A program made the translations under genes and the position numbers. Shown in pieces: positions 8,095 to 18,217 of a DNA stretch of 64,000 nucleotides. The notes under the pieces were generated by a model. It was not told the origin of the DNA. It saw only the letters and a list, made by a program, of their open reading frames with translations, and searched no databases. Source of the stretch: Streptomyces sp. KMM 9044 (GTDB lineage Bacteria; Actinomycetota; Actinomycetes; Streptomycetales; Streptomycetaceae); the NCBI RefSeq assembly GCF_024701375.2, contig NZ_CP113910.1, positions 4,030,001 through 4,094,000 of the forward strand, given 5' to 3'. Position 1 is the stretch's first letter. Each line of letters starts with the position of its first letter.

Positions 8095-8967
8095 TCACCC
8101 CCGCGGTGCCAAGGCCTCCCACCGCACCGTGACTTCGCCCTGCCGCCACCGTGCCGGGCCGTCCGTCACCGGCCAGTCGGCCGAGAGGTCCCGCACCGTA
8201 CGGATCCAGCGCTGGCGGGCGCCGTACGAGGCGTAGGGTGCCGCTGCCGCCCAGGCGCGGTCGAAGTCGCGCAGGAAGGCGTGCACCGGCTCGCCGGGGA
8301 CGTTGCGGTGGATGAGCGCCTTCGGCAGGCGTTCCGCCAGGTCGGAGGGGCGTTCCAGGGAGCCGAGGCGGGTCGCGAACGTGACCGTGCGCGGCCCCTC
8401 GGGGCCGAGGGCGACCCATACGTGTCGCCGCCCGACCTCGTCGCAGGTCCCCTCGATCAGCAGTCCTCCGCGTGAGCCCCGCTCCGGGGCGGCCGGGGCG
8501 AGCCGCGCGCACAGCCGCTGCCAGACGGCGGCGACCTCGGCCTCGTCGTACTGGCGCAGGACGTTCGCCGCGCGGACCAGCGTCGGCCGGCCGGGGAGCG
8601 GGATCTCGAAGCCGCCGTGCCGGAAGGACAGCCCCTCCCGCTCGTGGGGGCGGGCCGCCGCGACCCGGGCCGGTTCGATCTCGACGCCCACCACGCGCGC
8701 GCGGGGGGCCGCGGTGCGGAGGCGGTGCAGCAGTTCGACCGCTGTCCAGGGGGCGGCGCCGTAGCCGAGGTCGACGGCGAGGGGGGTCTCCGCACGGCGC
8801 AGTTCGGCGCCGTGCGTGGCCGCGATCCAGCGGTCCATGCGGCGCAGGCGGTTCGGGTTGGTCGTTCCACGCGTCACCGCGCCCACGACGGGGGGCGCCC
8901 CGTTCATGGGGGTCCCCCCGCTCGAGCGGAGTCGAGAGCGGTGGAGGGAGGCGGCGCGGGCGGTCAT
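8095..8967 (-). CDS. Class I SAM-dependent methyltransferase-like protein
   Basis: The 290-residue frame contains a Rossmann motif AVDLGYGAAPWTAVELLHRL, then RVVGVEIEPARVAAA as the acidic-loop strand and RAANVLRQYDEAEV as a motif-II-like region. It is cytosolic with no signal or TM segment. The first ATG at 8967 lacks a clear ribosome site; ATG 8907 is an alternative that keeps the whole fold. Streptomyces homologues next to mshA are, as far as I know, uncharacterised, and the substrate cannot be read from sequence. It faces away from mshA, with a 302-bp divergent region between them. Confidence 0.7.
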   Translation of the reverse strand: MTARAASLHRSRLRSSGGTPMNGAPPVVGAVTRGTTNPNRLRRMDRWIAATHGAELRRAETPLAVDLGYGAAPWTAVELLHRLRTAAPRARVVGVEIEPARVAAARPHEREGLSFRHGGFEIPLPGRPTLVRAANVLRQYDEAEVAAVWQRLCARLAPAAPERGSRGGLLIEGTCDEVGRRHVWVALGPEGPRTVTFATRLGSLERPSDLAERLPKALIHRNVPGEPVHAFLRDFDRAWAAAAPYASYGARQRWIRTVRDLSADWPVTDGPARWRQGEVTVRWEALAPRG

Positions 8968-9269
8968 GCGTACGAGGGTATGCGGCTACCCGGAACAGGA
9001 CCGGAACAGGACCGGATCGGCACCGAACGGACTCGAACGGACTCGAACGGGCCCGACGGGGCACCGACGGGAGCCGCTGTCCGCGCGGACAGGCCCTTTC
9101 CCTGTAACGCACCTTGCACTCGAACGGTTGAGCGATGCTCGGTAATGGTTCGGTAAAAACGCGATCCGGGGAGGCCGTCCGGAAATGGGGACACCCGCCT
9201 TTGGTGTTGGACGGCTGGAGGGCTCCGCACGCCCCCGCACGCCATGCCCGCAGCGAGGAGGACCGGCAC

Positions 9270-10607
9270 GTGAGCCAGTACACGGCCAGGCTCGGGCGGC
9301 GTTCCCCCGCCACACCCCCACGGCTGCGACTGCACCGCAGGCCCCGCCGTGTGGCGATGCTCTCCGTGCACACCTCACCGCTCCACCAGCCGGGCACCGG
9401 CGACGCCGGCGGCATGAACGTCTACATCGTGGAGCTCGCCCAGCGCCTCGCCGCGATCAACATCGAGGTCGAGATCTTCACGCGCGCGACCGCCGCCGCC
9501 CTCCCGCCCACCGTCGACCTGGCGCCCGGTGTCCTCGTCCGGCACGTCGACGCCGGTCCCTACGAGGGCCTCGCCAAGGAGGAGCTGCCGGCCCAGCTGT
9601 GCGCCTTCACGCACGGTGTGATGCAGGCGTGGGCCGGCCACCGTCCCGGCCACTACGACCTGGTCCACTCCCACTACTGGCTCTCCGGCCACGTCGGCTG
9701 GCTCGCCGCCCAGCGCTGGGGCGTTCCCCTGGTGCACGCCATGCACACCATGGCCAAGGTCAAGAACGCCAACCTCGCCGCCGGCGACACCCCCGAACCG
9801 GCCGCCCGCGTCATCGGTGAGACCCAGATCGTCGCCGCCGCGGACCGGCTGATCGCCAACACCGCCGAGGAGGCGGACGAACTCGTCCGGCACTACGCGG
9901 CGGGGCGGGACAAGGTCGCCGTCGTCCACCCCGGCGTCAACCTCTCCCGGTTCCGCCCCGCCGACGGAAGGGCCGCGGCCCGCGCCCGCCTCGGGCTGCC
10001 CCAGGACGCCCTGATTCCGCTCTTCGCGGGCCGCATCCAGCCCCTCAAGGCTCCGGACGTGCTGCTCCGCGCGGTGGCCGTCCTGCTCGGTGAGCGTCCC
10101 GGGCTGCGCTCGAGGATCTGCGTCCCCGTCGTCGGCGGCCCCAGCGGAAGCGGCCTCGCCAAGCCCGAAGGGCTGCAGAAACTCGCCGCCCGCCTGGGCA
10201 TCGCCGACGTCGTGCGGTTCTGTCCGCCGGTCGGGCAGGAGCAGCTCGCCGACTGGTTCCGGGCCGCTTCCGTCCTCGTCATGCCCTCCTACAGCGAGTC
10301 CTTCGGTCTGGTCGCCATAGAGGCGCAGGCGGCCGGCACGCCGGTGCTCGCGGCCTCGGTCGGCGGACTGCCGGTGGCCGTACGGGACGGGGACACCGGT
10401 TTCCTCGTCCAGGGCCACGACCCGCGCGCGTACGCGCGTGTGCTGCGCGAGCTCGCCGACGCGCCGCACCTCGTCGACCGGATGGGCGCCGCCGCCGCCC
10501 GGCACGCCCTGTCCTTCGGCTGGGACAGGTCGGCCGCCGCCACGGCCGACGTCTACACGGCCGCGACGCAGGCGCACCGCCGTCACGTACGCTCGCACCA
10601 TGGCTGA
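9270..10607 (+). CDS. mshA: D-inositol-3-phosphate glycosyltransferase MshA
   Basis: MshA joins UDP-GlcNAc to 1L-myo-inositol 1-phosphate, the first step of mycothiol synthesis. The 445-residue GT-B protein begins [20 protein letters not shown] after a short basic leader, carries [15 protein letters not shown] for the first Rossmann domain, [15 protein letters not shown] and [14 protein letters not shown] in the second, and the [13 protein letters not shown]7E motif. GTG 9270 follows GCGAGGAGGA and matches the family N-terminus; the frame extends upstream but without homologous sequence. The following YbjN gene overlaps its 3' end by 8 bases, so they are probably co-transcribed. Confidence 0.97.
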   Translation: MSQYTARLGRRSPATPPRLRLHRRPRRVAMLSVHTSPLHQPGTGDAGGMNVYIVELAQRLAAINIEVEIFTRATAAALPPTVDLAPGVLVRHVDAGPYEGLAKEELPAQLCAFTHGVMQAWAGHRPGHYDLVHSHYWLSGHVGWLAAQRWGVPLVHAMHTMAKVKNANLAAGDTPEPAARVIGETQIVAAADRLIANTAEEADELVRHYAAGRDKVAVVHPGVNLSRFRPADGRAAARARLGLPQDALIPLFAGRIQPLKAPDVLLRAVAVLLGERPGLRSRICVPVVGGPSGSGLAKPEGLQKLAARLGIADVVRFCPPVGQEQLADWFRAASVLVMPSYSESFGLVAIEAQAAGTPVLAASVGGLPVAVRDGDTGFLVQGHDPRAYARVLRELADAPHLVDRMGAAAARHALSFGWDRSAAATADVYTAATQAHRRHVRSHHG

Positions 10608-11118
10608 CAGGGCGGCGGAAGCGGAGCAGGGGGCGGCGCAGGTCGTCGAGGGCGTGCTGAAGGACGCCGAGCTCGACTGGGAGAGCCCCGCGCCCGGCAC
10701 GTACGTCGTGAAGCTGCCCGGCACCCGCAAGCTGTCCACGACGGTCTCCCTCATCGTCGGCCGCCACTCGCTCTCCCTCAACGCCTTCGTCGTCCGTCAC
10801 CCCGACGAGAACGAGGCAGGCGTCCACCGCTGGCTCCTCGAGCGCAACCTCAAGCTGTACGGCGTGGGTTACGCCGTGGACCCGCTCGGCGACATCTACG
10901 TCACCGGGCGCTTCCCGCTGGCCGCCGTCACCCCCGACGAGGTCGACCGGCTGCTGGGCCAGGTCCTGGAGGCGGCCGACGGCAGCTTCAACACCCTCCT
11001 GGAGCTCGGGTTCGCCACCGCGATCCGCAAGGAGCACGCCTGGCGGGTGTCGCGCGGCGAGTCGACCCGGAACCTCGACGCGTTCGCCCGGCTGATCGAG
11101 CGGTCCCCGGAGGGGTGA
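10600..11118 (+). CDS. YbjN-domain protein (type III secretion chaperone-like fold)
   Basis: The 172-residue protein starts at ATG 10600, inside the last codons of mshA, which implies translational coupling. The body ([20 protein letters not shown], then [19 protein letters not shown] and [20 protein letters not shown]) matches the YbjN alpha/beta sandwich. No catalytic residues are recognisable. Coupling with mshA is conserved in streptomycetes as I recall, but a role in mycothiol metabolism is unproven. Confidence 0.85.
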   Translation: MADRAAEAEQGAAQVVEGVLKDAELDWESPAPGTYVVKLPGTRKLSTTVSLIVGRHSLSLNAFVVRHPDENEAGVHRWLLERNLKLYGVGYAVDPLGDIYVTGRFPLAAVTPDEVDRLLGQVLEAADGSFNTLLELGFATAIRKEHAWRVSRGESTRNLDAFARLIERSPEG

Positions 11119-11226
11119 CGACCGCGCAGGTCACCGCGGAATTCCGAACGGATGTACGGGAATGTGCTGTTAATCTGCCGCGATCCGGACCCTGTCGGTC
11201 AGGGTCCCCGCATGAAGAGGACGTGC

Positions 11227-12037
11227 ATGCGCACCGGCAGATCCGCGCCCGTGGCCGTGCTCACGGGAGCGCTCGCCCTCGGGGCGTTCGCCGCCCCGTC
11301 CGCGCACGCGGCCGACACCGGCGTCACGGTGACGGACATGGTCGTGAACAAGGGCAAGCCCGTCATCGTGGGCGTTCCCGGGGAGAAGAACCCAGGCGTC
11401 AGCTTCCGCATGACCTGGCCCGTGGGCCACACCTCCGGTGACATCACCGCCTTCCCGTACCTGTACCACGACACCACGACACCACGGCCGTCAAGGCCCG
11501 GGACAGGGGCGGCGTCTACACGGGCTTCGTCATCTACCACGACGACACACCCCGCGCGGCGGACGTCGAGGGCGAGCTCTACATCGGCCCCCCTGGACCC
11601 TGGACTCCCACAACGACGCCACCACGTGGAAGATCGCTGTCAACGTCCGCCTCCGGACCCCCGACGACAAGCTCAAGGCCGAGGAGGACCTGACCGGTTT
11701 CGGTACGGTCCAGGTCAAACGCGCCGCGCGGGCCACGGTCAACGCCTCCCCGGAGCCGGTCGCCAAGAACAAGACGCTCACGGTGACGGGCAAGCTGACG
11801 CGTGCCGACCGGGTGCAGCACGCGTACGTCGGCTACGGCTCCAAGCCGGCCAAGCTGCAGTTCCGCCAGGCGGGCACCAGCACCTGCACCACGGTCAAGA
11901 CCGTGCGGGCGAACTCCACGGGCTCCCTGAGGACCACCGTGAAGGCCGCCACCGACGGTTATTGGCGCTGGACGTTCGGCGAGACGTCCACGACGGGCGG
12001 GGTGACGGCGGCGGGCGACTACGTCGACGTGACGTGA
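11227..12037 (+). pseudogene. Secreted protein of unknown function, two frameshifts
   Basis: ATG 11227, 6 bases after AAGAGGA, begins a signal peptide (SAPVAVLTGALALGAFAA then SAHA). Repaired, the protein reads through calcium-dependent-protein-like beta segments to TSTTGGVTAAGDYVDVT. Frame is lost first at 11468-11483, where the 8-mer ACGACACC is duplicated in tandem, and again at about 11592, where six C replace an expected four. The remaining stretches keep good codon usage, so the breaks are recent or are errors. The intact length would be near 265 residues. Role unknown; the repeat-like beta segments suggest a cell-surface protein. Confidence 0.7.
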
Positions 12038-12104
12038 CTGACGTGACGCGGCTGTACAGCCGCTGTCCGGCCGGCCGGAGGCCGGTGCCTCGCTTCAGGA
12101 GGGG

Positions 12105-12358
12105 CTACCGGCCCCCGCGGTGACGGCCCGGCGGGACGCCGGCCAGTTTCCGGAAATGCCGTGTGAGGTGGGCCTGGTCGTAGAAACCGGTGGCCACCGC
12201 GACCTCACTCGGCGTCCGCCCCTCGAGCAGCAGCCGGCGGGCCCGGCCCACCCGGCGGGACATCAGGTACTGGTGCGGGGCGATACCGTAGGCGCCGCTG
12301 AACGCCCTTACGAGATGGGCGGGATGCGCGGCCAGCGCAGCCCCGCGGCCTCTCGCAC
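12105..12358 (-). pseudogene. AraC-family regulator, C-terminal HTH fragment
   Basis: About 80 codons encode the second half of an AraC/XylS DNA-binding domain: HPAHLVRAFSGAYGIAPHQY, RVGRARRLLLEG and VAVATGFYDQAHLTRHFRKL. The N-terminal ligand domain and the first helix-turn-helix are gone. The break near 12358 abuts unrelated coding sequence on the other strand, so the gene was cut by a deletion. Confidence 0.75.
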
Positions 12359-12517
12359 GGGGAAAAGTCCCTGGCCGTCTACTTCCGTGGCCCGTCCGGC
12401 AACGAGAGCGTCGGTGAGGGTGCCAACCCCGCGTTGCCCGCCGAGGGTGCGTACGTCGACGACTCGCCCGAGGCCACGTACTGGCAGCAGCCGACGGACG
12501 ACGCCGTCGTGTGGTGA
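12358..12517 (+). pseudogene. 3' end of an unidentified gene on the plus strand
   Basis: The frame GEKSLAVYFRGPSGNESV to TYWQQPTDDAVVW ends at a TGA at 12515 and has normal Streptomyces codon bias but no start of its own. It begins where the AraC fragment ends. I do not recognise the family. It appears to be the surviving C-terminus of a gene fused by deletion to the AraC remnant. Confidence 0.4.
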
Positions 12518-12562
12518 TCGGGGCCGTGCCGGAGAGCCTGAGGACCTTCGGGATCCCGGGGG

Positions 12563-13699
12563 TCATCGCTGGGTGTCGGGCCGTTCCTCCGGACGGCCCG
12601 CGCGCGGTTCTCCGTTTCCGAGGCGGCGGTGGTCCTCCTCGTCCCACTTCCTGGTGTCGCGCGGCTGGACGTAGGGCTCCTCCCGGGCCGGATGGCCACC
12701 GGCGACGGCGCGCTGGCGGGCCAGCTCCGCGTCGAACTCCAGGCCGAGCAGGATGGCCAGGTTGGTGATCCACAGCCACACCAGGAAGATGATCACACCG
12801 GCGAACGTGCCGTAGGTCTTGTTGTACGAGCCGAAGTTCGCCACGTACACGGCGAACCCGGCCGAGGCGATCATCCAGATCAGCAGGGCCAGGAAGCTGC
12901 CCGGTGTGAGCCAGCGGAAGCCGCGGACCTTCGCGTTCGGGGTGGCCCAGTACAGGATCGCGATCATGATGGTGACCAGGAGCAACAGCACCGGCCACTT
13001 CGCGATCGACCAGACGGTCAGCGCCGTGTCACCGATCCCGAGCGCGCTGCCGACCTGCTGGGCCAGGCTGCCGGTGAACACCACGATCAGCGAACTGATC
13101 ACAGCCATCACCATCAGCACCACGGTCACACCGACCCGTACCGGCAGCACCTTCCACACCGGACGGCCCTCTGGGACGTCGTAGACGGCATTGGCACTGC
13201 GGATGAACGCGGCGACATAGCCCGAAGCCGACCACACCGCCAGCACCAGACCCACGATCGCCACGATCGAGCCGATCCCGCTCTGGCCCTCCATCTGCTG
13301 CACCGCGGTACGCAGGACGTCCTGAACCGCGCCCGGCGCGAGCTGCCCGATGTTGTCCAGAACCGTCTGCGTGGCCGACTGCCCGACGATCCCCAGCAGC
13401 GACACCAGCGCCAGCAGCGCGGGGAACAGCGCCAGGATCGAGTAGTAGGTCAGCGCGGCGGCCCGGTCGGCCAGCTCGTCCTTCTTGAACTCCTTCAGCG
13501 TGCCTTTCAGGACCGCCATCCAGGAGCGTGCGGGCAGGTCCGTCGGACTGTCCGGGGCCCGCTCCTCCACCCGTTCGTCGGGCCCGGCGTCAGGAGCGCG
13601 TCCCGCCCGGCGGTCCTCCACCCGGCGGCTCCCGGCCTCACGGCTCTCCGCAGAGGTCTGCCCGTCGTGTTTCCTGTGCCATCCCACTGTCCGCGCCAT
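12563..13699 (-). CDS. YihY/BrkB family membrane protein
   Basis: The 378-residue protein has a charged N-terminus of about 60 residues, then six or seven hydrophobic helices. The family signature ADRAAALTYYSILALFPALL lies near residue 85 and YGTFAGVIIFLVWLWITNLA near the end, followed by a charged tail with RKWDEEDHRRLG. The family was once called RNase BN but is now regarded as membrane proteins of unsettled function. It is a single gene, bounded by remnants on both sides. Confidence 0.9.
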   Translation of the reverse strand: MARTVGWHRKHDGQTSAESREAGSRRVEDRRAGRAPDAGPDERVEERAPDSPTDLPARSWMAVLKGTLKEFKKDELADRAAALTYYSILALFPALLALVSLLGIVGQSATQTVLDNIGQLAPGAVQDVLRTAVQQMEGQSGIGSIVAIVGLVLAVWSASGYVAAFIRSANAVYDVPEGRPVWKVLPVRVGVTVVLMVMAVISSLIVVFTGSLAQQVGSALGIGDTALTVWSIAKWPVLLLLVTIMIAILYWATPNAKVRGFRWLTPGSFLALLIWMIASAGFAVYVANFGSYNKTYGTFAGVIIFLVWLWITNLAILLGLEFDAELARQRAVAGGHPAREEPYVQPRDTRKWDEEDHRRLGNGEPRAGRPEERPDTQR

Positions 13700-13928
13700 C
13701 CCTCACGGGTATCCGGCTCACCGCCGCCTATGCATGAGGGCGGACATACCGATCTTTTCGGGCTTCTCTTCTGTGTGGGTGAGTCTCGTCCCTGGGGTGG
13801 CACCTGCTGTTCCACGGGGTGGATGCACGGGGCGGACAGGGCTGTCCGACGCTGGGCCGGGACCGCCGTATCGGCGGTACGGCGGGCCTGGGAAGGGCCG
13901 GGCCGCGAGCGGGATCTGGCGGTGCAGG

Positions 13929-13966
13929 CGGGCAAGGGGGGCAAGGGGGCAAGGGGGCAAGGGGGG
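13929..13966 (+). repeat. G-rich CAA-interrupted repeat, possible G-quadruplex
   Basis: Five runs of three to six G are separated by CAA, fitting the canonical G-quadruplex pattern with 3-base loops. It lies just before the FUSC remnant and encodes a poly-Gly/Lys/Ala shadow only. Confidence 0.6.
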
Positions 13967-14125
13967 CTGGCCGCCTGGGTGGTGTGGGCGGTGGTGGGCT
14001 GGTGGCTCGAGGCGCCGATGGCGTTCGTGGCGCCGTGGGCCGCAGTGGTGCTGGTGGAGTCGACGGTGTACCGGTCACTCGCGTGTGGTCTGCAGCAGCT
14101 CACGGCGATCGCCGCCGCCTGTTCG
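13967..14125 (+). pseudogene. Remnant of a FUSC-type aromatic acid exporter
   Basis: About 50 codons (GWWLEAPMAFVAPWAAVVLV followed by ESTVYRSLACGLQQ) match the N-terminal membrane segment of FUSC/aromatic acid exporter proteins, where a VFAPWAAVLLV-like helix and TVYRS motif are typical. There is no start and the frame then becomes non-homologous, so this is a relic. Confidence 0.5.
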
Positions 14126-14240
14126 GGCGGGCCGCCGCGGGGAACCCGTCCACCCCGACGGCCCCAGCCCCGGCCTGACGCCGGCCGGGCGGGACCGCGG
14201 GGCCGCGAGCCAGCGACGGCGCGAGACAGGGAGAAGCAGC

Positions 14241-14567
14241 ATGCCGGCCGGATCCAACGCCAAGCGCGAACGTCAGTACGAGCACATCAAGGAGAGCACC
14301 GAGGACCGCGGCGAGTCGCCGAAGCGGGCCGAGGAGATCGCGGCCCGGACGGTCAACAAGGAGCGGGCCAGGTCGGGCGAGTCCAGGACCGCGAGCAAAG
14401 CCTCCACACAGGACCCGAAGTCGGCCTACGAGCGCGGTGGACGACGCTCGCACAGCGGCGCGGAAGGACCGACCAAGGACCAGCTGTACCAGGAGGCCAG
14501 GAAGCGCAACATCCACGGCCGCTCCTCGATGACCAAGAAGCAGCTGAAGAACGCCCTCGGCCACTGA
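14241..14567 (+). CDS. Small basic protein with SAP/Rho-N-like C-terminus
   Basis: The 108-residue protein starts at ATG 14241 after GGGAGAAG. It is highly charged (SNAKRERQYEHIKESTEDRG) and ends TKDQLYQEARKRNIHGRSSM plus TKKQLKNAL, a helix-extended loop-helix like the Rho N-terminal or SAP nucleic-acid-binding motif. Similar actinobacterial proteins are often labelled plasmid stabilisation protein, without proof. No signal peptide. Likely cytosolic and nucleic-acid associated. Confidence 0.7.
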   Translation: MPAGSNAKRERQYEHIKESTEDRGESPKRAEEIAARTVNKERARSGESRTASKASTQDPKSAYERGGRRSHSGAEGPTKDQLYQEARKRNIHGRSSMTKKQLKNALGH

Positions 14568-14671
14568 CACGAGTGGCTCCGACCGGCGACCGGCGACCGG
14601 GCCACGCCCCGCAGACGCCCACGCCGCAGCGGTGAGAAGAGAACCCCGGCCGGGGCGACCAGCAACGGTTG

Positions 14672-15240
14672 CACGGTCAGTTGCGGGAAACGGAGGTCTT
14701 CAGGGCCGGGAAGCCCCAGTACCGCATCACCGAGCCACTGATCAATTTCTACGAGGCCGTGATGCGGCCCTGGGCCCGCCTGGAGGCCGGCCAGGCGTAG
14801 GACGTATGGGCACAGTCGGCGGAGCGCTTCGCGGCTCAGGCCGCCGGGCCCCACTTCGAGGCCGTGTGCCGGGAGGACGTCCTTGGACCCGGGCGGCCCC
14901 TGCTCGACTCCGTGTTGGGCCAGGTCGGTGGCGGCGTGGTGACCGGCCAGGCCGCACGGAGGCAGATCCGGGGCGGTGTCGCCGTGGCCGAACCCGGGTC
15001 CGGCGACAGGAAGCCGGCGGTGCACCTGCTCGGCGGGGCGAAGTGGGACACGGTCATGGGGATGAGCCACCGGGAGCGTCTCGCCCGGGCACGGGAACTC
15101 CTCGCCGGCCGAGCCATGGACACCACGCGGTGCGCGCTCGCCTGCTTCAGCGCCGCAGGCTTCGGTGAAGCGTTGCGCGCCGAAGCGGCACGCAACGACG
15201 ACCGCGTCCTGTTCACCGGCCTCGACGAGTTCTACGGACG
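14672..15240 (+). pseudogene. AAA+/DUF234 ATPase, C-terminal remnant with in-frame stop
   Basis: The plus frame reads VFRAGKPQYRITEPLINFYE, the DUF234 signature also present in the ATPase at 16.8-18.2 kb, and continues to RVLFTGLDEFYG. A TAG at 14798-14800 interrupts it and there is no ATPase domain upstream. The end overlaps the stop region of the GNAT gene on the other strand. It is a second, older copy of the AAA+/DUF234 family on the opposite strand. Confidence 0.6.
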
Positions 15241-15793
15241 GACGGCAGCCCAGCCCTTCGCGTCCGGCCTCCAGCCCTGGACGAGGAGTCCGAGCAGCAC
15301 CTCGTCCAGAAACTCGCCCATCACCCAGGCCGAGGAGCGCAGCACGCCCTCGCGGACGAAGCCGTTGCGCTCGGCGGAGCGCAGCATTGCGGTGTTGCCC
15401 GACAGCGTCGCGGTCTGCAGCCGCTGCAGACCGCGCACGACGAAACCGTAGTGGCACAGCACCGCGACCACGTCGGTGCCGTAGCCCTTGCCGCGCGAGG
15501 ACGGCAGCAGCCCCAGCCCGATGTGCGCGGACCGGTTGTGGTTGTCGATGCCCCACAGGGTCGCGGTGCCGGCCAGTGTGCCGCCGTCCGGCTCCACCAC
15601 CGAGAACGGGACGTGCCCCTGCTCCTCGTCGTCCACCACGAGCCGCGGGTCCTTCGCACCCGGCGTGACCGGCCGCCACGGCCGGCCTCCGGCTCGCGAG
15701 GAGTTGACCACGGCGTCGTACAACTCGGTCCGCAGGACCGGGATGTCGTCCTCGTACCGGGGCCCTCGGGGCGACCCTGTTGCCCTTCAGCAC
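15232..15793 (-). pseudogene. GNAT N-acetyltransferase with a one-base insertion near its start
   Basis: From about 15760 to 15232 the minus frame is a good GNAT fold: FSVVEPDGGTLAGTATLWGI, the acetyl-CoA loop LLPSSRGKGYGTDVV and NTAMLRSAERNGFVREGVLR. The family N-terminus (V/M-LKGNRVA) begins at GTG 15793 in another frame, and an extra C near 15768 separates the two. If translation starts at TTG 15723 a 163-residue protein lacking beta1 results, so the gene may be inactive. Substrate unknown; the family acetylates ribosomal or antibiotic amines. Confidence 0.7.
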
Positions 15794-15985
15794 GCAGGCT
15801 TCCCATCCGGCCGGGCCGGCCTGCGGCAAACGAATAAGAAGTCGGCTCGGTCGGCGTAGCGGCGGTAGCGGACGAGGGCGTCGGCCATGCCGGCGAAGGC
15901 CGGAAGCGCTCGGCTCTGCGCTCGTAGCGCCTGTGCGGGCAGGGACAGCCATCGGGCCGGCACAGCGGGCCCGATGGACTCGGTG

Positions 15986-16369
15986 TCAGTGGAGGCAGAG
16001 GCAGAACGGATGGCCGGCCGGGTCCGCGTAGACCCGCCAGTTGGCCCCGGGGCGGAGCTGGTCCGTCCGCTCCAGCACGGTCGCGCCGAGGGTGAGCGCC
16101 CGCTTCTCCTCCCCGTCGAGGTCGTCCACGTCGAAGTCCAGGTGCATCTGCTGCGGGCGCTCCTGGCCGGGCCATTCGGGCGGTCGGTAGCCGTCCACCC
16201 GCTGGCAGGCCAGAGGTGTCCCCTCGAACCCGTGCACCTCGACCCAGCCGGGATCCTCAGGGTCCGCGACCACCCGGCCACCGAGCAGATCCGCGTAGAA
16301 CCCGGCGAGCCGTACCGGATCGGCGCAGTCCAGCGCGACCGCCTGCAGCTTTCGAATCACTTCCGACAC
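15986..16369 (-). CDS. VOC family (glyoxalase/bleomycin-resistance fold) protein
   Basis: GTG 16369 begins 127 residues: VIRKLQAVALDCADPVRLAG opens the first beta-alpha-beta-beta-beta unit and QQMHLDFDVDDLDG with WRVYADPAGHPFCLCLH forms the second. This is the short single-domain glyoxalase-like type common in actinomycetes. Metal ligands are not complete enough to name an enzyme. The longer upstream frame lacks homologous sequence. Confidence 0.8.
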   Translation of the reverse strand: MSEVIRKLQAVALDCADPVRLAGFYADLLGGRVVADPEDPGWVEVHGFEGTPLACQRVDGYRPPEWPGQERPQQMHLDFDVDDLDGEEKRALTLGATVLERTDQLRPGANWRVYADPAGHPFCLCLH

Positions 16370-16785
16370 CCCTCGTTCCTCGGCCGCTTCCGCGATGCCC
16401 CTCGTCCCGGAGGGGTCGTACCCGCCGGCGCGGCGGGCATGCGCGACGACACACCGGACCACCACCGGACGTCGCCCGGAAGGGAGGAGGCAGCGGGACC
16501 CGCCGTCCACCGCACCAGGCACAGCGACGAGTCCCGAGCGTCACGGCCAAGCGGTGATGAGGTCATCGGGCGTGAGGTGACGAGAAGCGAACTCGCGCCC
16601 TGAGTTTGGGAACCACCGGTGCTGCCCCATCTGCCCCCATCTGTATACGCTGTGAACTGCACTGATGTCGCTGGAGGTTGCGATCGCCTTGGTTTGCCAG
16701 TGTCGTGATCGACCGCTGGTTGCCGCTCTGAAGGGCACGGACGGGGCACGAACGTGGTGACTGCCGGTGAACGGCCCTGGGAGTG
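16370..16785. other. Gene-poor stretch with a duplicated ATPase 3' end
   Basis: These 416 bases hold no intact gene. At 16541-16610 the minus strand encodes RHLTPDDLITAWP followed by a stop, nearly the same as the end LSLTPEDLITAWA of the ATPase gene that stops at 16786; the DNA matches over CAAGCGGTGATGAGGTC. It is the scar of another family copy. Nothing else is recognisable. Confidence 0.5.
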
Positions 16786-18217
16786 TCACGCCCAAGCGGT
16801 GATGAGGTCCTCGGGGGTGAGGCTGAGGATGCCGCCGGCGCTGCTTCCGCTGCGGGCGACGGCGAGCAGAGGGGTGGAGCTGTCGGTGCCGGGCAGGTGT
16901 GAGCGGTGGCTGACGAGGCGGGCGAGGTCGCGGTTGTCGAAGGGCTTGTTCTCCAGCCACTTGATGGATCCGACGAGGGTGATCTTCTTGGCGATGGGGG
17001 AGCGGTCGGCGCCGACGAGGTCGATTTCGGGGTCGTTGGTGCGGGTCCAGTAGCCGCCGATCACGTGGGTGGCCTCGGGCAGCCGGTCGTCGGTCAGGCG
17101 CCACAGGGCCTCGCGGATCACAGGTTCGACGGCGCGGCCCCGCCAGGACGTCCAGCTGGTGCGGATCGACTCGAGTACACGGTCTCCACGCCCGCGCTCG
17201 ATCATGGGGATGCCGGGTCCGACGAAGGAGAGCCAGAAGCGCAGGTATGGGTCGGCGATGCTGTAGCGGCTCTCGCGGCTCGGCCTGGTGGACAGCGGAA
17301 GACCGGTCGCCACCATGCGTCGGCTGGTGAGGAACTCCAGGGATCGTTTCACGGAGCCTGGATTGAGGTCGCCGACTGCCCGACCGATGAGGGTGAAGGT
17401 GCGTTCCCCGTGTCCGATGGCGCTCAGCACGGTGCGTGCCTGTGCCTCGGTGGGGAACTCGGCGGCCGGAGTGCGCTCGCCGCTGACGAGGAGGGCGGAT
17501 GTCGGACGGACCCGTGCCTGCTCCAGGTAGTCCCAGAGGGTGGCACCCGGAGGCCGTTCTTCAAGGACGAGCGGGAGACCGCCGGAGACAAGAAAGGCGT
17601 CGAACGCCTCAGCCGGCGGGAGGCCGAGCACGGCGGCGACCTCGGCCGGATTGAGCGGAGACACGACCACCTCGGTGCCGCGCTGGTGGAAGGGGTGACC
17701 GTAGGTGTTCAGCTGCTCCATCATCGCGATGTCCGAGCCGATGAGGACGAGTAGTACGGGGAGCCTGGACAACGTCCGGTCGAAGACCTTCTGCAGCGCG
17801 CCCTCGAAAGCGGGGTCGTCGCGTACGAGGTGGGGCATCTCGTCGAGCACGACCACGCGGGGCGTGTCCTGAGGCAGGACACTGGCGAGCAGGCTCATGG
17901 CCGCGTCCCAGGTCTGCGGGGTGGCGAAGTCCGCGATCCGGCCGGCGTCCGGGAGCGGAGAGGCGGCGAGCTCGGCGGCGAAGCCTGCAAGGTCCTCGGC
18001 CTTCGAGCCGCCGACTGCGGTGAAGAAGACATGGGGAAGCCCGGTGCGTTCCAGGAACTCTTCCACGAGCCGGGATTTGCCGACGCGCCGCCGCCCCCGG
18101 ATCAGCACGGCGCGACCGGGCCGCCCGCCACGGCCACCCGGTTCGCACGGGGGCCAGCAGGTCATCCAGAAGACCGAGTTCTGTGCGACGCCCGACGAAT
18201 CCGTTCAAGGATTTCAC
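16786..18217 (-). pseudogene. AAA+ ATPase with DUF234 C-terminus, frameshifted before the P-loop
   Basis: ATG 18217 starts MKSLNGFVGRRTELGLLDDL, the usual beginning, and the frame then misreads. The frame one base on, open from 18165, gives the Walker A AVLIRGRRRVGKSRLVEEF, Walker B VVVLDEMPHLV and the DUF234 part SRYSIADPYLRFWLSFVGP through a PD-(D/E)XK-like region. One extra base around 18110-18150 explains the split. Members are predicted ATPases found mainly in archaea and actinobacteria with no firm function. Repaired it would be about 475 residues. Confidence 0.75.

Noticed and set aside
12629..14635. A 668-codon plus-strand frame opposite the YihY gene
   Set aside because: Only the short part at 13967-14125 resembles a protein family (FUSC); the rest is antisense to YihY.
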